Positions 11,437 through 19,480 of a DNA stretch of 64,000 nucleotides are shown piece by piece. The first letter of the stretch is position 1. Every line of letters begins with the position of its first letter. Both the position numbers and the translations under genes were made by a program. The DNA comes from Cylindrotheca closterium. Taxonomy: Eukaryota; Bacillariophyta; Bacillariophyceae; Bacillariales; Bacillariaceae. The notes under the pieces were generated by a model that was not told where the DNA came from, ran no database searches, and saw only the letters and a list, made by a program, of their open reading frames with translations. The stretch is taken from positions 124,001 to 188,000 of the forward strand of contig CAKOGP040002158.1 of assembly GCA_933822405.4 (NCBI GenBank), written 5' to 3'.

Positions 11437-11617
11437 GGCGCCAACCTTTCATGTCTACATACAAATGAAACATCTCATGAATGAGTTGTTATAAAAAAAT
11501 CATCGGACAAAGCCACGAGGACATATAGTTGCATTGCGTATCGCATTAAAATATTATACTATGTATTTAATATTTCGTTAGTACTTGGGAACTTTAGCGA
11601 CTTTTTTGTCACCAGAC

Positions 11618-12496
11618 CTACGGTGGCGACGACGACGACAGGTAATTGTTGATGTATTCCAAAGACGCTTGAGGCGGCATTACTTGAAATCCAGGAACTC
11701 CCTTGATCTGGGTTGCCAATTGTTCAATGGCCGCTGTCAAAGAGAGTGATGCGACTTCAAAATCATCGGATGTCCCACCATCCATCTCGACGGCTTGATC
11801 GACGGCGGCGTTGCACTCTTCCAATACCATGAAAAGTGGCAAGACTGGCGCCATTTTGATATTGCCTTCCGCATCCTTCACTTCGGTTTCTTGCATGATT
11901 TCCATGCAGCAAAATAGAGGAACCGCTTGACCAATCGGGTTGGTTCCTGGTGGAGCCCCCGCTTGTTGGACGGCCTTGCCCGAGGGAATAATCACTGCTT
12001 GATCGTTGGACCACATTTCAAAGGCGGAACCTAGTGGAAAGGGAATCAAATCCATTTCCTCAGCCTTTTCCTTGTTGCTGTCCCTGACTTTTTTCAATTC
12101 CGTCTTGGCATCTTCGACGTCGACATAGAAAAAGGGAACTTGAAAGGTAATGGGTTCGGCGTCTTCGTCTTCGTCTTGCGTCTTTTTGACCGTAATCGAA
12201 TAGGCAACGGGTTTGCCTTCCTTGTTGGCCACACAGAAAATGGGAACCGCGTCCAAATCCTTTTTGATAATCTTCCAACTTTCGGAATCAAAGAGTTCCA
12301 CTGCCGTCTCTGGTGGTTTGCTACTGTCGCTATCGGAAGCTTGATGCAACGAAGTAGAAGACTTTTGGAATAGTAATGATGATGATGATTTTGATGATGA
12401 TGGTGGCGTCACAAGAGCAGAGGTTTCTTCTAAGAAAAGGCACAAGGCAATTGTGGATAGAATAATGGATAGTAATGTTCTTGACCGATTCATCAT
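11618..12496 (-). CDS. Tic22-like plastid import family protein
   Basis: Intronless, 292 residues. The N-terminus (two adjacent Met codons, basic residues, then a hydrophobic run) is a signal peptide, followed by a Ser-rich segment, as in bipartite plastid targeting; the boundary context is TSALVTPP. The body shows Tic22 family features: VPIFCVAN with a following strand, VPFFYVDVEDAKTEL, then FPLGSAFEMW and VLPLFMVLEECNAAV, which form two similar halves as in Tic22. In the family the protein is an intermembrane-space component of the inner-envelope import machinery, acting chaperone-like with Toc/Tic. Acid-rich loops (DEDEDAE) are typical of algal versions. Which plastid membrane it serves in a secondary plastid is inference. 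Confidence 0.75.
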   Translation of the reverse strand: MMNRSRTLLSIILSTIALCLFLEETSALVTPPSSSKSSSSLLFQKSSTSLHQASDSDSSKPPETAVELFDSESWKIIKKDLDAVPIFCVANKEGKPVAYSITVKKTQDEDEDAEPITFQVPFFYVDVEDAKTELKKVRDSNKEKAEEMDLIPFPLGSAFEMWSNDQAVIIPSGKAVQQAGAPPGTNPIGQAVPLFCCMEIMQETEVKDAEGNIKMAPVLPLFMVLEECNAAVDQAVEMDGGTSDDFEVASLSLTAAIEQLATQIKGVPGFQVMPPQASLEYINNYLSSSSPP

Positions 12497-12931
12497 CGCA
12501 ATCTTCTAATCTTGAATTGTATTGTTTTTTTTTATATTGGAGGAGATGGTTTGATGAACATCAGTACCTGGTACTGTACTGTCGATTTTTTATTTTTCGT
12601 TGATGTCACTTTCTGTTTGATGGCTTTCTGTTTCTGATCTCCACGTGGAATACGGGTATGATACATACAGTACCTTCCCGTGATGAGGGGGAAATACCAG
12701 TACTTGATACTTGCACCCAAATAGATCGGAGGACAGACACTCAAAATATTTCGCCGATATGCCATTTTTATAGCAGAGCGGTGTTTTTTAGTTAACGCAT
12801 GAGAATTCCTTATTTCTGGAATTAGCAGGCAAAACCGAAGCACACAGGACTGCTTCATTGCAGCAACACCACAATATATTCAGGAAATTATCAGACAAAA
12901 AGCAATAACATTTCAGTGTGTATGTGTGAGA
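12497..12931. other. Divergent intergenic region
   Basis: About 435 bases between the Tic22-like gene (-) and the acidic protein (+). Short open frames here are not convincing; no gene or recognisable element. Confidence 0.4.
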
Positions 12932-14227
12932 ATGATTGATCATAGTCACTCTTACAGCAACGAAGAGAATAGTGATCAACAAGTAGAAAAGCAAACACAA
13001 CAACAAACGCATCAGCAGCAACATAAACAACATAAACAACAACACGAACAGAATATAATTGAAAACATGACCGAGACCTTCAAACAAGCCACTCGCATCA
13101 GTGGAATCACGGCTCCAATCACAATAGTAGGAGAAGAAGATGAACAATCCTTTACGGGTGGGACTGCTGTCAAAGTTTCATCATCAGTTAGTGTGGATGG
13201 TGATAATGATGATGACAATGGTGACCTGATAAGAAACCACAGAAGCGATGCCAGCAGTAATTCCAGCAGCAGCAGCAGCAGCAGCAGTGGTGTTGACAGT
13301 CAATTAGATAGTGATGACGAGGAATCGTACAATTCGGAATCGACACGATCCTGTACATTTTCCATCTATTGTTTAATGCATGAAGACGGAGCCTTTGAGG
13401 ATGGTTCTACCGGGGACGATGATTGCTCTTCTATATCGACTGTGTCCAATTTTGTGCGAGAAAAGGAAGACGAAGAGGCTTATTACAACAACTTGGACGA
13501 TTCCTTTACCTACGCTAGCTGCAGTGATAGTGATGCTGATGATGAGGACAGTGAGAATGACTGTGACGTTGTGGAAGTTTTGAAATCCCAAACAGAGAAA
13601 TCAAAAGCTGCAGCTAAAGATGGCGAACGAGCAGTCTTTGACGATGAAAATGTTAGCAAGGATAACAGCGATTTCACTTCCGACGACGACGATAATGATG
13701 ATGATGATGATGATGATGATGACGACTACTATGATGAATCCTATGATGAGGATTTGGACGAGGATGAGGACAAGGAGGGCGATCAAGAATTATACGATGA
13801 TGAATACGGAGATGAATATGGGAATGATCAGGAGGAAGTAGTAGAGGAATTACTGGAAGAATCAGATCGATCACAATTGTCGCATTCCTCTTCTGGGCCC
13901 GCCTCGGACATTGTTTTTGAAAAGAACAAGAGAATATTTTCCAATGCCAATAGCCGGCAATCGCACAGCAACCAAATGGCTTTGTTTCTGAAAAATATTG
14001 CCGAAACAAAAGCAGCCGTGGGAATTGTTGATGATGAAGAACCCGAAATTGAAGTGATTGAAGAAGAAGTTGTCGACGAAGAAGAAGACGAAACAGAAGT
14101 GGAATATGTAGACGAAACTGAAGTGGACGAGGACGACGAAGAAGACTTTGTGTATGAGGTTCTCCTGTCACCAAAAGCAAAGAATAAGGAAACCAGGCGC
14201 AATCGACTTTCCTTCCTTTCTGTCTAG
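12932..14227 (+). CDS. Hypothetical acidic low-complexity protein
   Basis: Intronless frame of 431 residues starting at ATG 12932 (MIDHSHSYSNEEN). Not recognised. Near the N-terminus is a Gln/His-rich stretch (QQTHQQQHKQHKQQ). It is followed by a region with more typical residue composition (ATRISGITAPITIVGEE), a Ser run, and long Asp/Glu tracts including about ten consecutive Asp encoded by a GAT repeat near 13690-13725. The C-terminus is alternately acidic and basic (LLSPKAKNKETRRNRLSF). There are no membrane segments or signal peptide, so it is probably nuclear or cytosolic and largely disordered. The reading frame stays open through unbiased segments, so I take it as a real gene, but the function is unknown. 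Confidence 0.6.
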   Translation: MIDHSHSYSNEENSDQQVEKQTQQQTHQQQHKQHKQQHEQNIIENMTETFKQATRISGITAPITIVGEEDEQSFTGGTAVKVSSSVSVDGDNDDDNGDLIRNHRSDASSNSSSSSSSSSGVDSQLDSDDEESYNSESTRSCTFSIYCLMHEDGAFEDGSTGDDDCSSISTVSNFVREKEDEEAYYNNLDDSFTYASCSDSDADDEDSENDCDVVEVLKSQTEKSKAAAKDGERAVFDDENVSKDNSDFTSDDDDNDDDDDDDDDDYYDESYDEDLDEDEDKEGDQELYDDEYGDEYGNDQEEVVEELLEESDRSQLSHSSSGPASDIVFEKNKRIFSNANSRQSHSNQMALFLKNIAETKAAVGIVDDEEPEIEVIEEEVVDEEEDETEVEYVDETEVDEDDEEDFVYEVLLSPKAKNKETRRNRLSFLSV

Positions 14228-14744
14228 AGGGGAATAATTATAGAGCTAATATAATTATACTATACAAACTGGGTATCATGTTGTAAAAAACAACACATTG
14301 CAACCTGCATTTCAGTTGCAGATATAATGACCGTCACCTCTTTGCGATGGTCTCTGTCAAAGTGCCGTGACCCATTGGGAGGTTTTTGACTCCCGGTTTA
14401 AAAAAGTGTTTCTCTTAGAGCTGATGGAAAGAAAATGTCCGACAACCAATGGAATTTCTCTTTTTCAGCAGAATTTACTTATGAGTATTCAAACATTATT
14501 GCCCCATCAACAACAGACCAAGATCACGATTACCAAACCTTCTCCTGGACGCGCGTCCCACAGACGAAGATGACTGACTGAAAGCAATAGCGGCTCTCAA
14601 GATCGTATATCACAATGTATAGAGTATTATTATTATAATAGCCTACCACCTTTTATTACAGGCCTTTGCACCAAAATCATTCACGACAACCAAGACGACG
14701 ACAAGGCAAAGAAGTCTCCTCGTTCATTAGCAAGCAATAAAAAT
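14228..14744. other. Intergenic region
   Basis: About 520 bases between two + strand genes; no recognisable gene or element. Confidence 0.4.
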
Positions 14745-16271
14745 ATGGCAGGTATGGACATTGTGAATGACGGCAAAGGTGATTTCATAGTTCCAACCAA
14801 GACGGGTGATGATGGAATCGGTTCCAGTTCGCGTTCGGGTGGTTCCATCTCCATGAATTCGTTTGATGAAGATGAGGAGGTCCTCCTTTCGACGAGTCAA
14901 CGAAGCGGTGGCATCTTTCGCAGCAGCAATCACTCCATCAGCAGAAGCAAACGGAGTAATCGGTCGACTAGCATCACGAATCAGACGGGAAACAAAATGA
15001 GAGATTCCTTTCATTCTATGAAAGTCATGCTCACACCCAAAAAGAAGCGCCCCGCAAAGACGCATGTGATTGTATTGGACGATGATGCCTCCATGAATTC
15101 TTCCTTAAACTCGTCCGACGACGACGCCGACGACGATGAGGACGACGAAGAAGGTGATAATGACAAAGATGAATTTGCAAACGATGATGACGGAATGATG
15201 ATGATGATGATGAGTGATCATGGACCGCAACCATTTAGCAACATATTTGGCCGACGAGGATCCTTGGACCCAGCTTCATTGGCACAACCACCACAGCAAC
15301 CAGACTTTGGCTGTATGCAATTTGAAGCCGCCTTGGAAATGTCCATACGATCCAACGACTATTATAATGAATCCTTTTCCAATCAATCAGGCCTTACGAC
15401 GGAAACGAATTCCCAAACGACGAATACTACCGCCAATACACTCTCTCAAACACCTAGTATATTATTGGAAGCGGCCCTAGGACAAATTGAAGGTACTTCC
15501 ATCATTCAGAGCAAATCTGAGGAATCGAAATCGATATCCATGCATTCCGAACCAAATCACCGATGGTCTGCGGATGGTCAAGACGAAGACGGAATTAAGT
15601 CAGTGCAAACATCACGTAGACGACCAAGGCCGGGAGCCAAAAAGAAAAAGTCCTCCAGGAACATTAATGGGAGCACGCACACGAGCAGTTCGTCGAGAAA
15701 GTCCAAACCCAAGAAATCCCTTTCGGCGGCAGCGGCATCATCATCATCATCTGCTGCTGCTGGTGCTGCTGCTACCAAAAGTAGCAAGTCCACCAATGGC
15801 AAACCAAAGAAATCAGTCTCCAATGCGTCAGTCAGCACCAAAAAGAGCAAAAGTAGCTTGTCCTTCAAGGCACCCAAGAAATCGAATTCGGCTCCTTTGC
15901 AAAAGGTGGATGGTGATGATCATGACAATCGCGAAAAGGCAGCACCAGCACCAGCCCCAGTAGTGAAGATGAAAAAGGCAAAATCCAAAAAAAAGCTCAT
16001 TGTGGAAGTAGGTGATGGTGATAACGCATCCACCAAGACCAAAAAGAAGAAAAAGAAAAAGAAATTGGAGGGTACTAGTACCACGAATGATGATGATAAT
16101 GATGATGATGATGCCACATCCAAGGCATCGACGAAAAAGAAAAAGCGAGCCACCAGTAAGATGGATAAAAAGGACAAGAAGTCTAAAAGCAAAAGGTCAT
16201 TGGTCAAACAAGGAGACAAAGAAGAGGAAACGACCGAACCAACAGTAAAGGAGGAAGGCGGGGGTGATTAA
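14745..16271 (+). CDS. Hypothetical Ser/Asp/Lys-rich protein
   Basis: Intronless, 508 residues. Not recognised. The start MAGMDIVNDGKGDFIVPTKT is followed by Ser-rich sequence, then a basic segment with KVMLTPKKKRPAKT. An acidic tract ends in a run of six Met (an ATG repeat near 15193-15211). A less biased middle follows (FGCMQFEAALEMSIRSNDYY and ILLEAALGQIEG). The C-terminal half is a series of Lys/Ser/Ala blocks (KKKKSSRN, KKKKKKKKLEG, KRATSKMDKKDKKSKSKRS) that would bind nucleic acid or act as nuclear localisation signals. There is no signal peptide or membrane segment. It is probably nuclear and disordered; that is inference from composition only. Confidence 0.55.
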   Translation: MAGMDIVNDGKGDFIVPTKTGDDGIGSSSRSGGSISMNSFDEDEEVLLSTSQRSGGIFRSSNHSISRSKRSNRSTSITNQTGNKMRDSFHSMKVMLTPKKKRPAKTHVIVLDDDASMNSSLNSSDDDADDDEDDEEGDNDKDEFANDDDGMMMMMMSDHGPQPFSNIFGRRGSLDPASLAQPPQQPDFGCMQFEAALEMSIRSNDYYNESFSNQSGLTTETNSQTTNTTANTLSQTPSILLEAALGQIEGTSIIQSKSEESKSISMHSEPNHRWSADGQDEDGIKSVQTSRRRPRPGAKKKKSSRNINGSTHTSSSSRKSKPKKSLSAAAASSSSSAAAGAAATKSSKSTNGKPKKSVSNASVSTKKSKSSLSFKAPKKSNSAPLQKVDGDDHDNREKAAPAPAPVVKMKKAKSKKKLIVEVGDGDNASTKTKKKKKKKKLEGTSTTNDDDNDDDDATSKASTKKKKRATSKMDKKDKKSKSKRSLVKQGDKEEETTEPTVKEEGGGD

Positions 16272-18063
16272 GAATGAATGGATTTGGATAGTATCGAAAG
16301 ATATGCCAGAGTAGGATGATGGTGTGGACCCAATGGTCCCAGCAACACACAAGACGATTCATTCACCCGACGATCGAATTATTTTGCTGTATGGAGATTA
16401 TTGTGCAACAGGCCGAAGTGGCTGCTGAAACCTATAGGCTATAAGGCTTCCCAGTCTTGCCACTCGCAAACCCTTTTGCCTCCCCGCCGAAACCAAGCGA
16501 GTCTACAAGAACTCAATTGCCACGGAGCAGATGGTTTCTGACTATGCGCTCCAACACTACGGTTACATCATGTTGAGGCTTGTGGAATGTGTGTTGTGAT
16601 GGTGGATTGCTGAATGATGATGAAAGACGTGGTACTGGAGCTTGATTTCAATCCTGACAAGAATGGAAATATTCCAATATATTGCAAGAGGACCCTCCTC
16701 AATTCAACATTGTTTCCAATGCCCCATGGCTTGCATCCAATCTTGCGGCTGGGTACGGTACCAGTACATATGAGACGAAGAAATGAATGCGGAAAGGCTG
16801 AACGACCGTTCGTCTTCCGATTTGCTCTGGTTTGTTCTCTATTCTTGGGGAAACAAGACTTGTTTCTTATTCAATTAGTGAGTTATATACTGATGTGAGA
16901 TTGGCCTGCGGAACCGAAGCACAAGTGTTCTAACTTTTCGTTCTAGCTTTTTTCTTCTTCTTTTTTTTTCAATATTATAATCATGATACTACTATAGCTT
17001 TGACCCAAAATCCAAGGAAGCCCTGTACACACGGAAAAAGCATTGGTAGCCGTTCGAAGTGCATGGCGTGACAATAACTACGGTTATCTTGCGCACATGT
17101 TCCAGCATCAACAAGACCATTGGAAAGATTTTGCAAAGAAAATGGAACGCCTTCGCTCGCAACGATCAGCATTCGCATCTTCATCACCATCATCAATATC
17201 TTGAATGAATCAGTTTTCGAAATTGCCTACCATGTCCTAGTATAGAGTATGATCAATAACTTCTTGTTGATTGCTGCCTGAAGGAATCATGGATATTCTG
17301 AGCAGTGATCTAGTACTATAGAAACTGCTACAGTACAGTAGCTTGCTTGCGATAGATGCCCACAGTGGTCATGTATAGATATATTACTACAGTAGTAGCT
17401 ATTAATAGAGCGACTGTACCGTGGTACTATTAATAATATCATCTACCATTATATTCTGCTGCAGTAGTGCTTCTGTAAGATCTTGTTCAACCTTGGTTCA
17501 ACGCCGTAAAGCTACAGTAGGCCCTTCTGTCGTCCATCCTTCATCCGTTTGACGAAGAAGCAGAATTCTCATAGTGTACGAACTGCAGGCGTGGAACCTA
17601 CCAATGGGACCTGCTCCCTACTTTTATGTACCTAAACAACGTACCGGTACCGGTACTACAGTCATTGGGATATGTGTACTGGCTAGTCGGTACAGTTCGT
17701 GCGTTTTTCAGGACCACATATTCTGATCTGGGATCTTGGAGTGTACTGGAACTGTCTTGCAATATGTGCTGTTCTGTCTTGCGTTTTCCAAATATATCGC
17801 ATGTCTTGAGTTCTTTATGTGCAATTGTGTATTAAACTGCCAAAAATGTCGTACCCATATGTAATTGGATCAGACTTTCCGGGGCTGCGCCATAATCACA
17901 CACAAGGAGTCATTCCGATCAGCATCCCTTTCGAAAAAAGCATTCCGTTCAGAAAGGCGAAATTCGTAGTATTCCCACAATTCCCACGTTTCATTGGTTT
18001 GATGGTTGATCGGACACTATTGTCAACCACTGATCAGACAACAATACAAAGAAGACGTATACG
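16272..18063. other. Long intergenic region with repeated CTACAGTA-like motifs
   Basis: About 1.8 kb with no convincing complete gene. It is rich in CTACAGTA / TACAGTAG sequences between about 17320 and 17520 and has two overlapping TACCGGTA palindromes at 17642-17655. One open segment (17017-17204, listed separately) might be an exon. Confidence 0.5.
17017..17204 (+). CDS. Possible terminal exon of an unrecognised gene
   Basis: A frame beginning after an AG at 17015-17016 and ending at TGA 17202-17204 reads like real protein (EKALVAVRSAWRDNNYGYLA, then HQQDHWKDFAKKMERLRSQR), with no ATG of its own. A T-rich tract and AG lie upstream, compatible with a splice acceptor. I could not find a matching upstream exon with confidence, so this is a weak call. 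Confidence 0.25.
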
Positions 18064-18936
18064 ATGAAGCATCCAACAACCTCACACAAACGAAAAACGC
18101 TGTACAAGCTATTGAATATGGGAAGCATGCAACAGCAACATCAACACCGGGGAATGAAACACTATGAATACCAAGTCTTTGGCGGGGGATCGCGAAGGAT
18201 TGGCGAGGAATACGAAGAGGAAGAAACATCACAGTTTCACCATTCTTCTTCTTCTCCATCTTCTCCCGCGTCCTTTGACCGACATTCCCATATTCATTCC
18301 CACACTCATTCCCATATTCACACCACTCACACCACTCACAGTAATAGTTACAATACTTCCACCAAGACACCAGAGCTAAGCTCCACACCTAAAATGATCT
18401 CACAGATTGGTGGCCTTGGTGTCTTTGAGTTTATTGCTAGTTACTTCTCCAGATGTATTCTCGAAGATCCTCATTTGCACGAGGTTTACGGGGGAATCTC
18501 CAAAGAACAAGCCTTCTTACTCCATGTGGGATTGTTGCTGTTTTGCGTCAATGATAACTTTATCCAATGCCTCAGCGATAACTACGAAGAGGACGAAGAG
18601 GCGCTGCTCATGATTGCACGAGCACGGGAGAATCCAGGCTTGCAAGAGCAAGTTCGCTTGGGGTTGATGAACGAACCCATGTACTTCAATCGCGTATTTC
18701 ATCATTTGATGGAGGCTCTGTCCGTCTGTCTCTGCCGCAAGAGCGTCCTCTTGTTGCTTTCCCGATTGGCCATGGTGCGAAACATTCTCCAAGTCTTGCA
18801 CAGGGATCAAATGAATTACAATTTGGCCACCATTCGGGAACACGAAATCTTGAGCGAACGCAGTGAATCTTCTTCCTCTTCTTCATCCACTTGGTCTTTT
18901 GCGTACCAGAGATCCAAGGGTGCCACCAATGAATAG
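18064..18936 (+). CDS. Globin-like (truncated-haemoglobin-type) protein with low-complexity N-terminus
   Basis: Intronless, 290 residues. Residues 1-110 are basic, Gln/His/Ser/Thr-rich, with HSHIHSHTHSHIHTTHTTHS. From about 115 the sequence follows the truncated-globin pattern: IGGLGVFEFIASYFSRCILE, then DPHLHEVYGGISKEQAFLLH. These match the A/B helices, the Asp-x-x-Leu turn and the E-helix His region. Later comes LGLMNEPMYFNRVFHHLMEA, matching the F/G segment. At the proximal His (F8) site, expected just before the LGL motif, I read Gln-Val instead, so haem coordination is doubtful. A long acidic insert (NYEEDEEALLM) separates the halves. The family normally binds O2/NO. The assignment rests on pattern matching only; the alternative is an unrelated helical protein. 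Confidence 0.5.
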   Translation: MKHPTTSHKRKTLYKLLNMGSMQQQHQHRGMKHYEYQVFGGGSRRIGEEYEEEETSQFHHSSSSPSSPASFDRHSHIHSHTHSHIHTTHTTHSNSYNTSTKTPELSSTPKMISQIGGLGVFEFIASYFSRCILEDPHLHEVYGGISKEQAFLLHVGLLLFCVNDNFIQCLSDNYEEDEEALLMIARARENPGLQEQVRLGLMNEPMYFNRVFHHLMEALSVCLCRKSVLLLLSRLAMVRNILQVLHRDQMNYNLATIREHEILSERSESSSSSSSTWSFAYQRSKGATNE

Positions 18937-19480
18937 AGGAGGTCGGGTTGCTTTGTTTGTTTTGCTTTGCTTTTTAACTTGACTTGCTTGGATTGAAACA
19001 CATATATTTTTTGAATGGAATGGAATGCGCAGGATGGGAGAAGCCATATAATACTACTTACTTTACTACACATACTACGATTATACAATAGAATGAATCA
19101 ATCAATCAATATAATAATAATAATAATAATTCAATGTAACATCTTGAATACCGTATAGGACTAAGAAACACTGTTTAGAAAGTGAAAATACCTACTTATT
19201 AATATCTAATGTATTACTAACGCTAGATTTTACTGGTAGATGAATTGTTGTGCTGCAAGACTAAATAGGCCTAAACACTACAATACGCTTGCTTTTATAC
19301 ATCATTGTTGTGCTGCAATAATGCCCTCTATTTTAAAAATAGGCTTTTCAAAAGTTTTTAAAAAATACACTCACTAGAGGACATTCAGTAAAGTCTCGTC
19401 AAGAAGGAAGAATGCTCCCATGCATCCCATCCCAGCCAACAGTATAGCAGCAACAAATATACTACTCTATATAACTAACT
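18937..19480. other. Convergent intergenic region
   Basis: About 540 bases, AT-rich, with short (AATC)n and (ATA)n simple repeats at about 19093-19130. No gene is visible. Confidence 0.45.

Noticed and set aside
13601..13786. Poly-Ile/Val 'membrane protein' on the minus strand
   Set aside because: Antisense of a GAT/GAC repeat encoding poly-Asp in the gene at 12932-14227.
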